The notes beneath the pieces were generated by a model that worked only from the letters and a program-made list of their open reading frames with translations, did no database searches and was not told the origin of the DNA. Made by a program: the position numbers and the translations under genes. This document shows positions 1-9,726 of a stretch of DNA of 64,000 bases, one piece after another. The stretch lies in contig JAAVTG010000645.1 of the NCBI GenBank assembly GCA_011947345.1, positions 62,001 through 126,000 on the forward strand. Reading direction: 5' to 3'. This DNA comes from Phytophthora quininea. Taxonomy: Eukaryota > Oomycota > Peronosporomycetes > Peronosporales > Peronosporaceae. The stretch's first letter is position 1. Each line of letters opens with the position of its first letter.

Positions 1-74
1 ACGAGCTTCTTCTCGCTGCACTCGAGCACTTGCATCCAGTGCTCCACGTCGCGGATCTTCGTCACCAGCTCCAT
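1..74 (-). CDS. Thioredoxin-like protein, N-terminal fragment
   Basis: Only the first 24 codons are in the window; the gene runs off the left edge. The start is the ATG at 74-72. The visible peptide begins MELVTKIRDVEHWMQVLE and continues with a Cys-Ser-Glu-Lys-Lys-Leu stretch. This helix, ending in a KKL(V) strand, resembles the first helix and strand of the thioredoxin-like domain found in dynein-associated TXNDC3/6-type proteins. The active-site CxxC would lie outside the window, so the family call is inference from a short segment. Confidence 0.4.
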   Translation of the reverse strand, partial: MELVTKIRDVEHWMQVLECSEKKL

Positions 75-934
75 TGTCGAGCCGCCTTTTCGTTTACCGA
101 TATGAACACCTGGGGAAGCTGTGTGGTTGCTTTCAACCCCAAAATATACAGCTCCATACTTTGGCAGCCGGGAGCTGAGTGCCTGCGCTTCGTGCGCTAG
201 CTGCCAGCGGCGCTGGCAACGCCTCCGCTTCCATCGCTCAGTTTGCCATTTGCTCGCTCAAGCCCAAGTCTGAGCTCCGACTCCAGCGCAATGCACGGCG
301 TGTGCATCTGGCGACGAAGAGGCCAGAGGCCATGCTGTCAGAGGTCCCCTCGAGCCCGTTCTTGAGGCGGGGCCTTCTGTGTCGGTGGCTTCCCCAGTGT
401 CGTATGCAGCTCTGCGATCAATTGACCCCTCTCAACTCCCAAGGCAGGAAGAAAATCAAGCACAAGCGTCTTCGCGATGGCGTACCAGCTGCAGAAACAG
501 TTAACTTATGGTACAGTTGTCATGACGAAGGCTTTTCCTCCGGCGTGGCGCCTTGAGCAACGACAAGTGTCCTGTATGTGCCTGCGCGTGGCACCGGGAT
601 AGCCGGTGGTCTCCGGCATGAACCTGCTGATGATGGAGGAAGGGAGTAGCAACTAGCACGTCCCGGAGAGCGGTGGTAAAGGGGTTAAATATAACTTGCT
701 AATAATCTACATTCTTGCTTCGCGAGTTCATAAGTAGCAGGAGGAGCTCAGTTTCAAGACTGCGCAGCTTCGTTGTCGTGCTTCCTTCGATCGGGAGACG
801 TTGCTGCGCAGACTCGCAGCCAGAGGCTGAAGTTAGTCGCTCCGATAGAACTGCCAGGCAAACCATCACTTGGGCTTGCTGCAGCCGGAAACACACACAG
901 ATAAGGTGTCTGGAGTGGAGCAGCGGCGACCAAC
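75..934. other. Intergenic stretch, no gene recognised
   Basis: Short open frames exist on both strands (for example 179-556 plus), but none shows a recognisable domain, a start-site element or biased composition. It separates the thioredoxin-like gene, transcribed leftwards, from the 3' end of the PX gene. Confidence 0.5.
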
Positions 935-1432
935 TTAAATGGAGTCGTTCTCGGGGACGTTGAGGCAGCCATAGAAGCTCTTGAGCAGCTTGGTGATCTT
1001 GCAGCCCTGCTTCTCGCATCGCGCCGAAACCACCGGCGGGCACTTGCACAGCGCCTCCTCGAGCTCGAGCAGGAAGGCGTTGAGGAAGAGCACGCGCTCG
1101 CGCACGACGTTCTTGGAGTTCTTGCCCAGGAAACGCCCCTGCATGACCGGGAACTCCGTGTCGAGGAAGACGCGCTCGAGACACGAGGCCAGCAGGCAGC
1201 CCTTGTCACCTCCGCAGCACGCCGAGTGCTCCTGGAAGTGGCGGCGGGCCAGCTGCTGCAGCTGCAAGAAGGCCGAGAACCGGCGGTACACGAGGTCCTC
1301 GCCGCCGTAGCGGTCGGTCTGCACGCGGATGGCGTAGTCGGTGTGGCCCGCCACCTTGCGGGTGTCCACGATCGTGCAGCGCACGTCCGAGAGGGCGATG
1401 TCGGCAGCGGTAAGCGAGCTGGGCGGCAGCAT
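935..1432 (-). CDS. PX-domain (phosphoinositide-binding) protein
   Basis: Predicted 165 aa, starting at the ATG at 1432-1430 (MLPPSSLTAADIALSD). Residues about 14-130 form a PX domain: a beta strand with DTRKVAGHTDYAIRV, then the signature Arg-Arg-Phe-Ser-x-Phe at residues 50-55, the PX basic/aromatic site that contacts PtdIns3P, then a helix ending in LNAFLLELEEAL. PX proteins dock on endosomal or vacuolar membranes. No second domain is present, so this is a stand-alone PX protein like many small oomycete ones. An Inr-like element lies about 40-50 bases upstream. The frame stays open further upstream but without similarity, so the internal ATG is preferred. Overlapping frames in this GC-rich DNA are shadows. 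Confidence 0.75.
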   Translation of the reverse strand: MLPPSSLTAADIALSDVRCTIVDTRKVAGHTDYAIRVQTDRYGGEDLVYRRFSAFLQLQQLARRHFQEHSACCGGDKGCLLASCLERVFLDTEFPVMQGRFLGKNSKNVVRERVLFLNAFLLELEEALCKCPPVVSARCEKQGCKITKLLKSFYGCLNVPENDSI

Positions 1433-1467
1433 GGTTGTGGGGGTGAGGTGGTTCGAGTCTCGGGCTG

Positions 1468-1484
1468 CAGAATGGGAAATGAAC
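1468..1484 (-). promoter_or_regulatory. Inr-like core promoter of the PX gene
   Basis: Read on the minus strand this is GTTCATTTCCCATTCTG, a close match to the oomycete initiator (TCAYTYYNCANTTT type). It sits 36-52 bases before the chosen ATG, the usual distance, and supports that start. Confidence 0.5.
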
Positions 1485-2843
1485 ATCCCGGTGAACGCGT
1501 CGCGCGCTTGTCGAGGTTGATTTAACCTCCAGCGAGCGGTTGGGGCTGCTGCTCCTTTTGGCTGGCCACGCACGCGACAAGGGCGTTGCTGCACCCCAGC
1601 AGAGACCGAGCTCCGATCGATCGCTCGTCAATTGACCTGTCGTTGCGCTGGGCGCGCCAGGCACGCCAGCACGGGAGTTCGGCACAGACGGTTTTCGGTC
1701 AAATGGCTCAGCAAGAAGGCGAGTGAGCAAGGCTGGCAAGCACGGCGGTTGCGGAGCTGCTGTAGGCAGGGCTGCTCTTGCGGGCACCTGCAGTGCGCCA
1801 GTGCTTGCCACCCGAAGAAGCGATGCAGCGACGCCATCGTTCTTACCTCCCGCCTGGCATGGCCCGCGCTGGCAAACCAAGCTCCGGTGGGACCAAGCGA
1901 TCGCTTGCATCCAGCGATCGCGCGGTCCAGCTTCGACGGCCATCGATGCTGAAAGGCAACTTGCTGGCCGGTCGGTTTCGACTTTTTGGCGTTGCTTCAG
2001 TTTGTGTGTCAAACCTAGCAAGGCTCGCGTCAAGTATGACACGTCCGATGTCTCCGAGGCGGAGCCGGTCAAAGCTGCCGATACACGACTGCATGCGCCA
2101 GTGCCGCGAGTCGAACACCGGATCGGGCGAGCTGGCTTTCGTCGGGGCATCGGCATCACGACTGGCGCGCGCAAAGCGTTGGCCTGCTCCTCTAGCGCCA
2201 CCTGGACTCTGGCTATGATCATAGGAAGAGGCAGCCTCTTCCAGCCCAGGCTGGGCGCCGATATCGATCTGAGCGGGGGTTGGCCCGGCAACAGCTTTGT
2301 GCAGGTGTAAGCGGTCTAGCTAACGTTAGCACATTCCTGGGGGCAAAGGGGGTCCGCTTGTCAGCCGTCTCGACGGTGTTGCTAACTAGCACGCGCTTTT
2401 AAAGCAAGCACAGCGCGTTACACTGTGCTCCGTCAGATGCCTCCGCCAGCACCGAGATCATTTTCGGGCTTTGTCACGGAATCGGAGCACGTCGCCCCAA
2501 TGCCTTGCGCGTTAGTCCGCTGGTCTTTGGACACCATGGGAGGCATACAAGCCCAACTCGAGCTGTTCCATCCTCGTAAAGCAGTTTTGCAGCGTTGAAG
2601 ACTCCTGCTTTGGCAACGTGTGTGCCGACATGCAGCTTGCGTAGACCATCCTTCGCGAACGGAGCAGTTGAGCGCGAGGTTCTTCCCGTTGCTTCCAGAA
2701 GCAGCGTGTAGTAGTTCCACACCAAGATGTCGAGACCCTCGACGTGCCACTCGGGCCCAGGCACTTGTTTGTGACTTTCGTTGGTGTCAGGGACGCGACG
2801 CGCGCCACCACTTGCCTTCTTCTCCTTCGGGTATCGAGTATCC
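1485..2843. other. Intergenic, no supported gene
   Basis: GC-rich stretch with many long accidental frames on both strands (for example 1206-2291 minus and 1723-2310 plus). They overlap each other and known genes, lack domains and have arginine/alanine-rich shadow composition. Part of 2474-2878 minus runs antisense through the first exon of the DMAC1-like gene. Confidence 0.5.
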
Positions 2844-3236
2844 ATGGCGACGGCGGCTTCGCCCGATGCGCCTGACATGGACGACTGCCTCGGGTAATAC
2901 CAACCACTAGCTGCCTTGTCCTTTCACACGCAGGGCTTAAGCAACGCCTCTCCTGTGCAGCTGCCGGATCACGGGGTCTCTAACTCTGCTGGGCGTTGCC
3001 ACATACTTCCTCAACGAGGTGCGCCAAGGTCGGGCTCGATACTGAACGCTGGCTGTCTAACAATCGTCTGCGTGCCTCAGCGCTCGAAGGTGCCCCGCCG
3101 AGACCTCGGACAGCGCCGCTGGCTGCTCGCCTGTGCCGGCACTTTCGCGGTTGCGGGCGCCTGGCGAGCTACGACGCACTTGTTCGAGACCCCCAAGAAG
3201 ACGGCAGCCCCAGCGAAAGCGGAGGACTCGACGTGA
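2844..3236 (+). CDS. Small DMAC1/TMEM261 (DUF4536)-like membrane protein, three exons
   Basis: Spliced from 2844-2893, 2961-3018 and 3081-3236 (87 aa). The ATG at 2844 is in frame with a second at 2877. Intron 1 (2894-2960) and intron 2 (3019-3080) are GT-AG; intron 2 carries a good branch site, tgtctaaca. The joined product has Cys-Leu-Gly-Cys-Arg at residues 15-19, then a hydrophobic helix (SLTLLGVATYFL), a basic linker (RSKVPRRDLGQRR) and a second hydrophobic helix (WLLACAGTFAVAGAW), ending in a Lys/Ala-rich tail. A CxxCR motif before two short TM helices is the layout of DMAC1, an inner mitochondrial membrane factor for complex I assembly. The exon model is my inference; each frame alone is open only in part. 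The same frame stays open for 37 codons past the TGA. Confidence 0.6.
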
Positions 3237-3350
3237 CATGAGGCGCAGGCGTGGCTCGCCTGCGCGAGCTGCAACCGCATGGCGGGCGTGTGGTTCGGTC
3301 AGCACGATCAGCAGAAGACGAAGCGCGGCGCCGCCGGCGCCGACAACTAA

Positions 3351-3810
3351 ATAGGCGTCCATATTTTTTTATGCTGGTTGTTGTTCGCCTCTCCTTGTCT
3401 CGCCCAGGCGGAGGAGCCTATGGTACAGCTCATGCAAAAGCCCAAAACATGCAGAGGTGGGGGAAACAGCCCCGACGCCCTCATCCACCTCACGAACTCG
3501 ACTTGCACCGCGCCCGGCCGGTTGGTTGTCTTCACAAATGGTCATATCCACAACATCGCAATCCTGCCACGCAGAGCAAGCCGTGCAACCGAATACACCT
3601 GCAGGTTCAACTGTGCGAGCAAGTAAGCGGACGCACCGAGGCTTTTGCGTGCCAGAAGAGTCGCTTCACCGTACGCTAGCCTGGGAATGCGATGGGCTTC
3701 ACGAGAGCGGCAGCAGACTGCAGTGCAAGTTTGCGGGCCGGTGCATGCTGTCGTGGATCATGGACACAGACACGAAAACCTGGACAAAACACAACATGGA
3801 ATACAATCCG
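3351..3810. other. Intergenic, no gene recognised
   Basis: Short overlapping frames only. It lies between two convergent genes, so it should hold both 3' untranslated regions. Confidence 0.4.
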
Positions 3811-5059
3811 TTAGAGTGACTGATAATGAAAAGCCCCCAATGGCGTTCTCAGCAAGCAAACCTTGCGATCGCCGGTGCTGGAAAAGTGCCACATCATCTT
3901 GCTCTGGGCCGACGCCATCTCGCACGAAGTGATCTTGTTCACAAGGGTGTACATCTTGGGCGCGTCCAGTGCCGTGCACATTGTGTACAAGCTGTGCAGC
4001 CGCAGCTCGTCAATATTTTTGCAGCAGAGCTCTAGGAAGAGCGCGTTGGCCTCCACAATGGTGCCATCCAACTTCGCCAGGAGGCTGGGCATGCTACTAT
4101 TGGCGAATACATCGCGATACGAGGCGGACGAGCCCTCGATAGAACCAGCGCCGGAGCTTGAAGTGCCGTTGCCGGCCCCGCCATACATGCTGTCCATGTC
4201 CAGAGGATATGAAGTGGGGGCTGCATCCCAGGTATGGACAGCGCCGGCACGGGGACGGCATGCTATCGATCATGAACACTTGGCCCTTGCTGTCCACGTG
4301 ACTGGGTGCTGGTGCAGTGATAGAGAGTCGGCCATTGCCATCGCCGCAGGGAGACGGAATGTGATGACGCACTACGCCGCCGTTCGGGTGAGCTGACGGG
4401 TGTTGCATGTGATGTGACATCTGCGGATGGCCTCCAGAGACCCCTCCGGGCATTTGGCTGCGTTCGAGGTTGTTGATGTACTCGAGCGTGGCCTGCAGCA
4501 CGCTGTACTTGTCCTTCTTGGAGGACGAGTAGCCCGCCGCCTCCAGCTTGCTGCGGAGGATGTCAAACTGGTTGCTGATGCGCAAGATGCGCCTCTGCTC
4601 GCGCAGGTTGTGACGCTGCTTCTTGCTCAGGTCTCCTCCACTGGACGAGTACCCTCCGGGGTCATGGGGGTCATGGGATACGGACTCTCGCACGAGGTGG
4701 AGTCGCCGCTGCAAGAGAGATGACGGATCCACACATGCACACACACACATTAACGTCAGCATCAGGAACAACCGTAGCAACAAGATAGAAAAGAGTTGTG
4801 CGAATGACTGACCCATTGGTCGAAAGGCCGGAGTTGAGCGGGTTCTGGTCGATCAGATTGAGCTTGATGTGCATGGGGAACTGCGGCTGCTCCACCTTGG
4901 GGGAGATGGTGCTGTAGGCGATCTCCAGACCGGAGGCGTCCTGCAGCGGCGGGCGTCCGCTGGCGACGGAGGACGAGGAGGCGCCGTTGGAGCTGGGGGC
5001 GACAGCCACCGACGTGGCGTCGCTCTCCGTGGGGAGTCGCGCTGCTGGTGAGAGGCCAT
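3811..5059 (-). CDS. bHLH-PAS-type transcription regulator, frame-disrupted
   Basis: Starts at the ATG at 5059-5057 (MASHQQRDSP, in a Kozak-like gccATGG). A 104-base intron, 4709-4812 (GTCAGT...TTGCAG), precedes the DNA-binding exon. The bHLH domain is clear: basic region KKQRHNLREQRR, helix 1 ISNQFDILRSKLEAAG, a short loop, and helix 2 DKYSVLQATLEYINNLER. A His/Pro/Gly/Ser-rich linker follows, then a PAS-like fold near the C-terminus (SYRDVFANSSMPSLLAKLDG, then VEANALFLELCCKNIDEL). Good protein similarity changes frame at four G/C runs: 5031-5034, 4658-4661, 4251-4254 and 4216-4220. In each case one extra base would keep a single frame. This could be assembly error or a decayed gene. The C-terminal end at 3811 may instead be a read into an unspliced intron (GTTTGC donor). 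Confidence 0.65.
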
Positions 5060-6138
5060 GGCGACTTGCGTGGCGGAGACGGTGGCTCGAGGGGGCGGAC
5101 GCGCCGACGTAGACGGCCGGCGCAGCTGCGGGGGCGGAACGCGGAAAGCGAGGTGGTGGAAGCGCCTGCTGCTTCGCTTCGGGAAGTGCGCTTAGTTGAG
5201 GTCGGGAGAGAGGCTTCTCGTCCTCAACTAATCGCGCTGTTTGAGGATTGGGCCAACCTGGGCCGAGAAGCTCGCCCGCGATGCGAGATGCAACGCGTCG
5301 GCTTGTGCTCGCCATTCGAGGGGCAAACGCCTCCGATGCATTCGTGCCGTGCGCGACGCCGCAAGGCTTCATGGATTGCTCCGAGACGCCCCCGCGACGC
5401 CTGCTTGCATGGACGAGCAGAGGGAAATCAGACGCAAAACCACCTCAAGCAGGCAAGCACAGGATTTGAGTCCCGACGACTGATTTTCGCCGGCGAGTTT
5501 CACGCTGCCGCTGGCCCCACACGTGGACTGCTGTGTCGGGGCAGGATGGGATCGACGGCGTTGTTGCCGCTGCTGGGCGAGAAACACTCGGCAGCCGAGG
5601 ACAGCTCATGCCGGGGAAGTGCAGCTGTAGGATAACGGCGGCCAGCTCCTCCGCCACCATTTGCAGCGCCGATCTCGGACGCACCAAAGCGCAATCTCTC
5701 CTGGTAATCATGGATATCTGCCGCTAGACGGAGCTGCTTCCAGCAGTAGCTCTTTGTCACCGCCTCTTTCTTAAGTGTTCCCTATCAACGTGCTTTCTCG
5801 AGGCGAAACAACATCGGCCTCCTCGGCGTCTGCAAGCTGGTGGTGACGTCGGAGCCCATGTCCAACAACAGCACTTCAAAAATGTACATGCATAGAGAGC
5901 CTAGTACAAGCAGCCTCCATCGTCGGAAGAGCTACTTTGGCCCAGCTCGTGGTCTTGCAGGTGTTGAGCAGTAGCAAAGGCAGAGGCAGAATATGCCTTA
6001 GCAGACTGGGCTTGGCGGAAACGGGCTTGCTCTTGACGACGGCCACGGCCTTGGTCTTGGTTGCTACACTCGCAACAGCCTTGGTTGCTGGATTTGCTGC
6101 AGTCTTGGTGGTCTCAGCCTATGTGAACTCAACGTATA
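5060..6138. other. Intergenic, no supported gene
   Basis: The frame of 5500-5760 minus is open for 86 codons but has no recognisable domain. The hydrophobic plus-strand frame at 5937-6284 is the antisense of acidic and basic repeats and is rejected. Confidence 0.4.
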
Positions 6139-6833
6139 TTAGCCTTCTTCCTCCTCCTCCTCCTCCTCTGCATCCTCTTCGTCTGTTGCTTCACCACGCG
6201 AGCATTGAAGGAACCGGCGAACCCAGGAATCGGAGGCGACGAAGGTCTCCTGCCTGGGAAACATACTCTTGGCTAAGTCGCTGACATTTTGGTAGATGAA
6301 CCGGGCGCCTCCACCTGCGGCGTTTTGCCTCTGCATTTGCTCGTCGAGGGCCTCTCGCAGCTGCTGTTCTTGCTGTTGAGTCAGCAGCGGTGTACAACCA
6401 CCCCCACGCAGCCGCTTACTGCCGCGTGGCGCCTTCAGAATCTCGTCCTTCTTCTTCCACCACTTGTAGTAGGTCGTAGGCGCGTACTTCCACTCCGTGA
6501 AGTGCTTCACCTCCCGTTGGTCACGCCACCGTTCGCTGCGATCCACTTGACCGCAATCACCCTGTCTTCCATGGGGGCATCTTTCCGCTTCTTCGACTCG
6601 GCAATAGGGGAGCAGCGGCGACGGGCGGTAGTTGCCCCTCTTGGCATACATGGCGGCGATCGAGCTAGACAAGGCAGTCGCAGCGGCATATACGCGCTCC
6701 CCTTTTCAATCTGCTCCTGAGTTAGCCCAGCCTCGTGGTTGCGGAACATGATCATCTGGGCAAGGCCTTGGCTGTGCAAGATCATTGTCGAAGCGCTGAC
6801 TGGTGGGGGTCTTGGGTCCTGCACACATACCAC
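6139..6833 (-). pseudogene. HTH-type DNA-binding ORF of a transposon or domesticated element, frameshifted
   Basis: Two minus frames join near 6517. The upstream part reads ESKKRKDAPMEDRVIAVKWI; the downstream part continues EVKHFTEWKYAPTTYYKWWK and ends in a glutamate run. A basic start, an Ile-Ala-Val-Lys-Trp helix and a TTYYKWWKK recognition helix, then a second unit ending SWVRRFLQ, match the paired HTH (psq/CENP-B-like) head of pogo-type transposases. No DDE catalytic part follows on this strand. The frame change is at a G run in a GGGAGG context. Confidence 0.45.
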
Positions 6834-8035
6834 GGGTTAGTTAGTAGATCAAAATCGCTGGCATGTGTACGTACGCGCTCGTTAACGTAGTCTCTGTAAG
6901 CGGTCAGCATGATCTGCATCGCCAGTCGCTCTTGCAGTGGGAAGTACTTCACCATTTCGTGGTGAGGTCTGTCTCTCACCGTGAAGTACCAGTGCACACC
7001 CTGTGCTCGGCCAGTGCGAACGCCCGCCTTTCGATCATTCTGCGCTCAGGACTCGCCATCCCGGGCAAAAGAGCAGCCAACGTCTAACAACTCCCCAGAA
7101 CGCCTCCCAAGAAAGCCGTACTCATAAGCAAGCCCGGCGATTCTTCCCTTGTAGCTCTCGCACTCGTTGATCTTGCCGCCCAATCTCCCAGTGGGGGCTA
7201 TTTCATTGATCCGCCGCGCCTCCTCCAGTATATAGGCCAGGTCCGTCACGTGCAGACCCATTTCTTCCAAGCGTTGCTCTATCAGTCCTTCTCCGTAGGT
7301 GCAGACTTCAATCATGTAGAGGCACTCGGTCAAAGCGTAGTTGTCCGAGGTGTTGTCGAGGCCGTCGGGCAGTTTAGGGATCTCTCGATCTCGCTGAGCT
7401 TGACACCGCTACTTGCTTCTGGGTCGCACCCGCAGCTTTGGGTTCGCACCTCTGAGCTGTAGCTGGGTCCATCTACTGCATCACACATGGCCAGCTAGGG
7501 AGCGTAGTGTAAGCCAGCCTTATCTTCTTTTCAATCTCAGTTCTAAACTTACCAAGTCGAGCTCAAGTAGTTTGGCAAGCTCGTCTCGGGTTGTCGACAA
7601 ACTTTTGAGCTTTTTATTCAGCGCTTACGAGAAGCGCTGAACGCGGCAGACGTGCATGAGCTTCGCCGTCACCAAGTAAGCGTTGAGATTGAAGGGGGGC
7701 TTCACGTTGATCTCCTCCAATCCGGTCGCCTTGCTCCACGTCCGGTACAGAAGTCCATCGTCGGTGACCATGGCGTCCACAGAGCACGGCCTTCCGTTAG
7801 TCCGGGCTAGATCCGCCACGAAGGTCAGGTCGACAAAGGGCTCCAAGTGGTCGTAGTCGATGCGGCGCGCTGGAATGCCCTTCGCCGTGAGCACCATGGG
7901 CGGAAGTTGGCAGGTTCCTGCGTCGTCACCACGCAGCCCCCCACCCACCCACCCACCCATCCTGCGCTTCGGTCGTCGCCACCGCGTCGTCGCCGCCACC
8001 CTCTTTCTGGCGCGCCGGGCGTCCTTCGCCACCAC
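6782..8035 (-). pseudogene. Unidentified degenerate coding remnants
   Basis: Three minus frames look protein-like: 6782-6997 (YFPLQERLAMQIMLTAYRDY), 7046-about 7400 (ECLYMIEVCTYGEGLIEQRL, extended upstream by EIPKLPDGLDNTSDNYAL) and 7625-about 7910 (RRIDYDHLEPFVDLTFVADL, then GRPCSVDAMVTDDGLLYRTW). They lie in the same order and strand as the HTH ORF at 6139-6833 and may be one broken gene. I recognise no family. Confidence 0.3.
7936..7960. repeat. (CCCA)n microsatellite
   Basis: A short run of ccca units, about five copies, inside the degenerate ORF region. Confidence 0.7.
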
Positions 8036-8129
8036 ATCCGCTCCGGCGGTCGATCCATTTCCAGCGCGGGGGCGTACTTAACCGTGCATCATGTTTGACG
8101 CACCATGCCGCTGAAGCAGGGCATCTACG

Positions 8130-8789
8130 ATGCAATGGCAATTTAAGCGTGGCATCACAGAAGAGGCTTTAAAAGTTGCGATCAATAATGAAAACCTGGA
8201 CGTGGTGAAGTGGATGCTTGCACAACAGATTGTGGGGGCGCGTCTAGCATTTGATGTGAGCGCTTCGCGGTATGTGTCTACAATTTCTATTGGTGTGGCA
8301 TTTGGGCTCGCTTGGACTCGGACGATTGAACTGTTCGGAAACCCTCGGACTGCTATGGCCGCTACAGCGAGGAATGGGCATTTACCTGTGGTGGTTTTCT
8401 TGCACGAACTAGCGCACAGCGGTGTCCACCAAAAGCGAAAAAGAGGCGAAATGTTGCCTGACAGTGGTCTGACGTGCACCGCAGCAGCGGTGGATCAAGC
8501 AGCCATCAACAACCATCTCGTCTAGTGGCTCCACAGCAACAGAGATGAAGGCTGTACAACAGAGGCTATGGTTGCTACAGCTGGAAATGGTCACTTGGAA
8601 ATAGTGCAGTGGCTTAACAAAAATCGCTCGGAAGGCTGCACGACACATGCAATGGACACGGCAGCTTTGCGAGAGCATTTCGAAATCGTCCAGTATTTAC
8701 ATGAGTATTGCGACGCAGTCTGTACAACAGATGTCATGGATAATGCAGCATTATCAGGACACTGGCAAGTTGTTGAGTTTGTGCAGTAG
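8130..8789 (+). pseudogene. Phytophthora-type ankyrin-like repeat protein fragment
   Basis: Repeats of about 33 aa with the signature WLxxNRSEGCTT-AMD-AAxxGHLEIVQ are visible: GCTTEAMVATAGNGHLEIVQ, GCTTHAMDTAALREHFEIVQ and CTTDVMDNAALSGHWQVVEF. The upstream frame (8130-8525) carries a more diverged repeat and ends in a TAG inside what would be the next repeat. The copy has no intact start or end and runs straight into a transposase fragment, so it is a relic. Such ankyrin proteins form large families in Phytophthora. Confidence 0.65.
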
Positions 8790-8857
8790 AATTCAACCGT
8801 CTCAAGACGACCAGCGCTTGAGAAATTAATGCTTTTCAACATGGATTTGGCAGTAAA

Positions 8858-9178
8858 TTGTGGCGGCAGCCTAATAAAGAGCAGGTCGGAGTTCAGCTTT
8901 ACTCAAACAGGGCGGGCTGGTGGAATGCTGAGTTGACGATACAATATTTGATTTATCATTTCTTCAAACGGAGCAACATGAATGAGCCCGTTCTGCTGCT
9001 GCTAGATGACTTCTCGGGTCACTGGCGCGAAGACGTCAAAATATCTGCACGCCTTCTTAATGTGGAGCTGATGCTAGTACCGCCAGGCTACACGTGTTCG
9101 TGCCAACCCGCCGATATTTCATTGAATAAACCATTGGAAGATTTTATGCGGAAGGATTGGGTACAATACATGATTTAG
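8858..9178 (+). mobile_element. Pogo/Tigger-type DDE transposase fragment
   Basis: The 106-codon frame shows the DDE_1 catalytic core: LLLLDDFSGHW (second Asp), then VELMLVPPGYTCSCQPADIS, NKPLEDFMRKDWVQYM (third acidic residue region). The N-terminal HTH and first Asp are absent. It abuts the ankyrin relic in the same orientation. Inactive as it stands. Confidence 0.7.
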
Positions 9179-9726
9179 CAATAGTACAGCAAGTCTCCCG
9201 TTCAAGATGAAGGGTCCAACACGACCGGAGCTTATTTCGTGGACGAAGGCAGCGTGGGCTTCGCGGACGCCTTTTGTTATTGTCAGTGGCTTTGAAAAAG
9301 CATAGATTATAACCCGACAATAAGAACTGCGTCAGACTTCTGCTGTTCACCAGCAACTGCTGGATGCGGAGCCAGATTGGGAGCTTTTTAATTGTCTGCT
9401 TGTAGAGGTGCCTGTGGCGCGGCACCCCATCGACTCCAGCAAAGACATTGAATCTTTAGAGGGTCGGCTAGATGCTGAAGACAGCGCTGAGTCGGAGGAG
9501 AAATAAGCTATGCTACATCTATGCACTTTTAGTTAGAGACGTGTCGGTACCTGTACAGCAGAGGTCTCAATTTGCAGAGATAGGTAGCCTAGCTCACAAC
9601 AGGTCTATCGGTAGCTTCATCCGGGCAACCCACCCCACCCGGGATGATCTTTGCATAGATATCGGGTATCCCCGCCCACCCCAGTACTACAAGTTAGAAT
9701 CGTGTCATGTTGTAGTATATTGTGCG
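9179..9726. other. Spacer with the left end of the hAT element
   Basis: No gene. At 9620-9690 C/G-rich blocks such as caacccaccccacccggg lie just outside the hAT C-terminus and may be its terminal region. Confidence 0.3.

Noticed and set aside
1206..2291. 361-codon minus-strand frame
   Set aside because: Runs in another frame over the PX gene, Arg/Pro/Ala-rich with no domain; a GC-driven shadow.
2474..2878. 134-codon minus-strand frame with a plausible ATG
   Set aside because: Antisense to the first exon and promoter of the DMAC1-like gene, whose splice model explains the sequence better.
5937..6284. Hydrophobic plus-strand frame that looks like a membrane protein
   Set aside because: Its hydrophobic runs are antisense of acidic and Lys/Arg-rich codons; no start-site element or homology.
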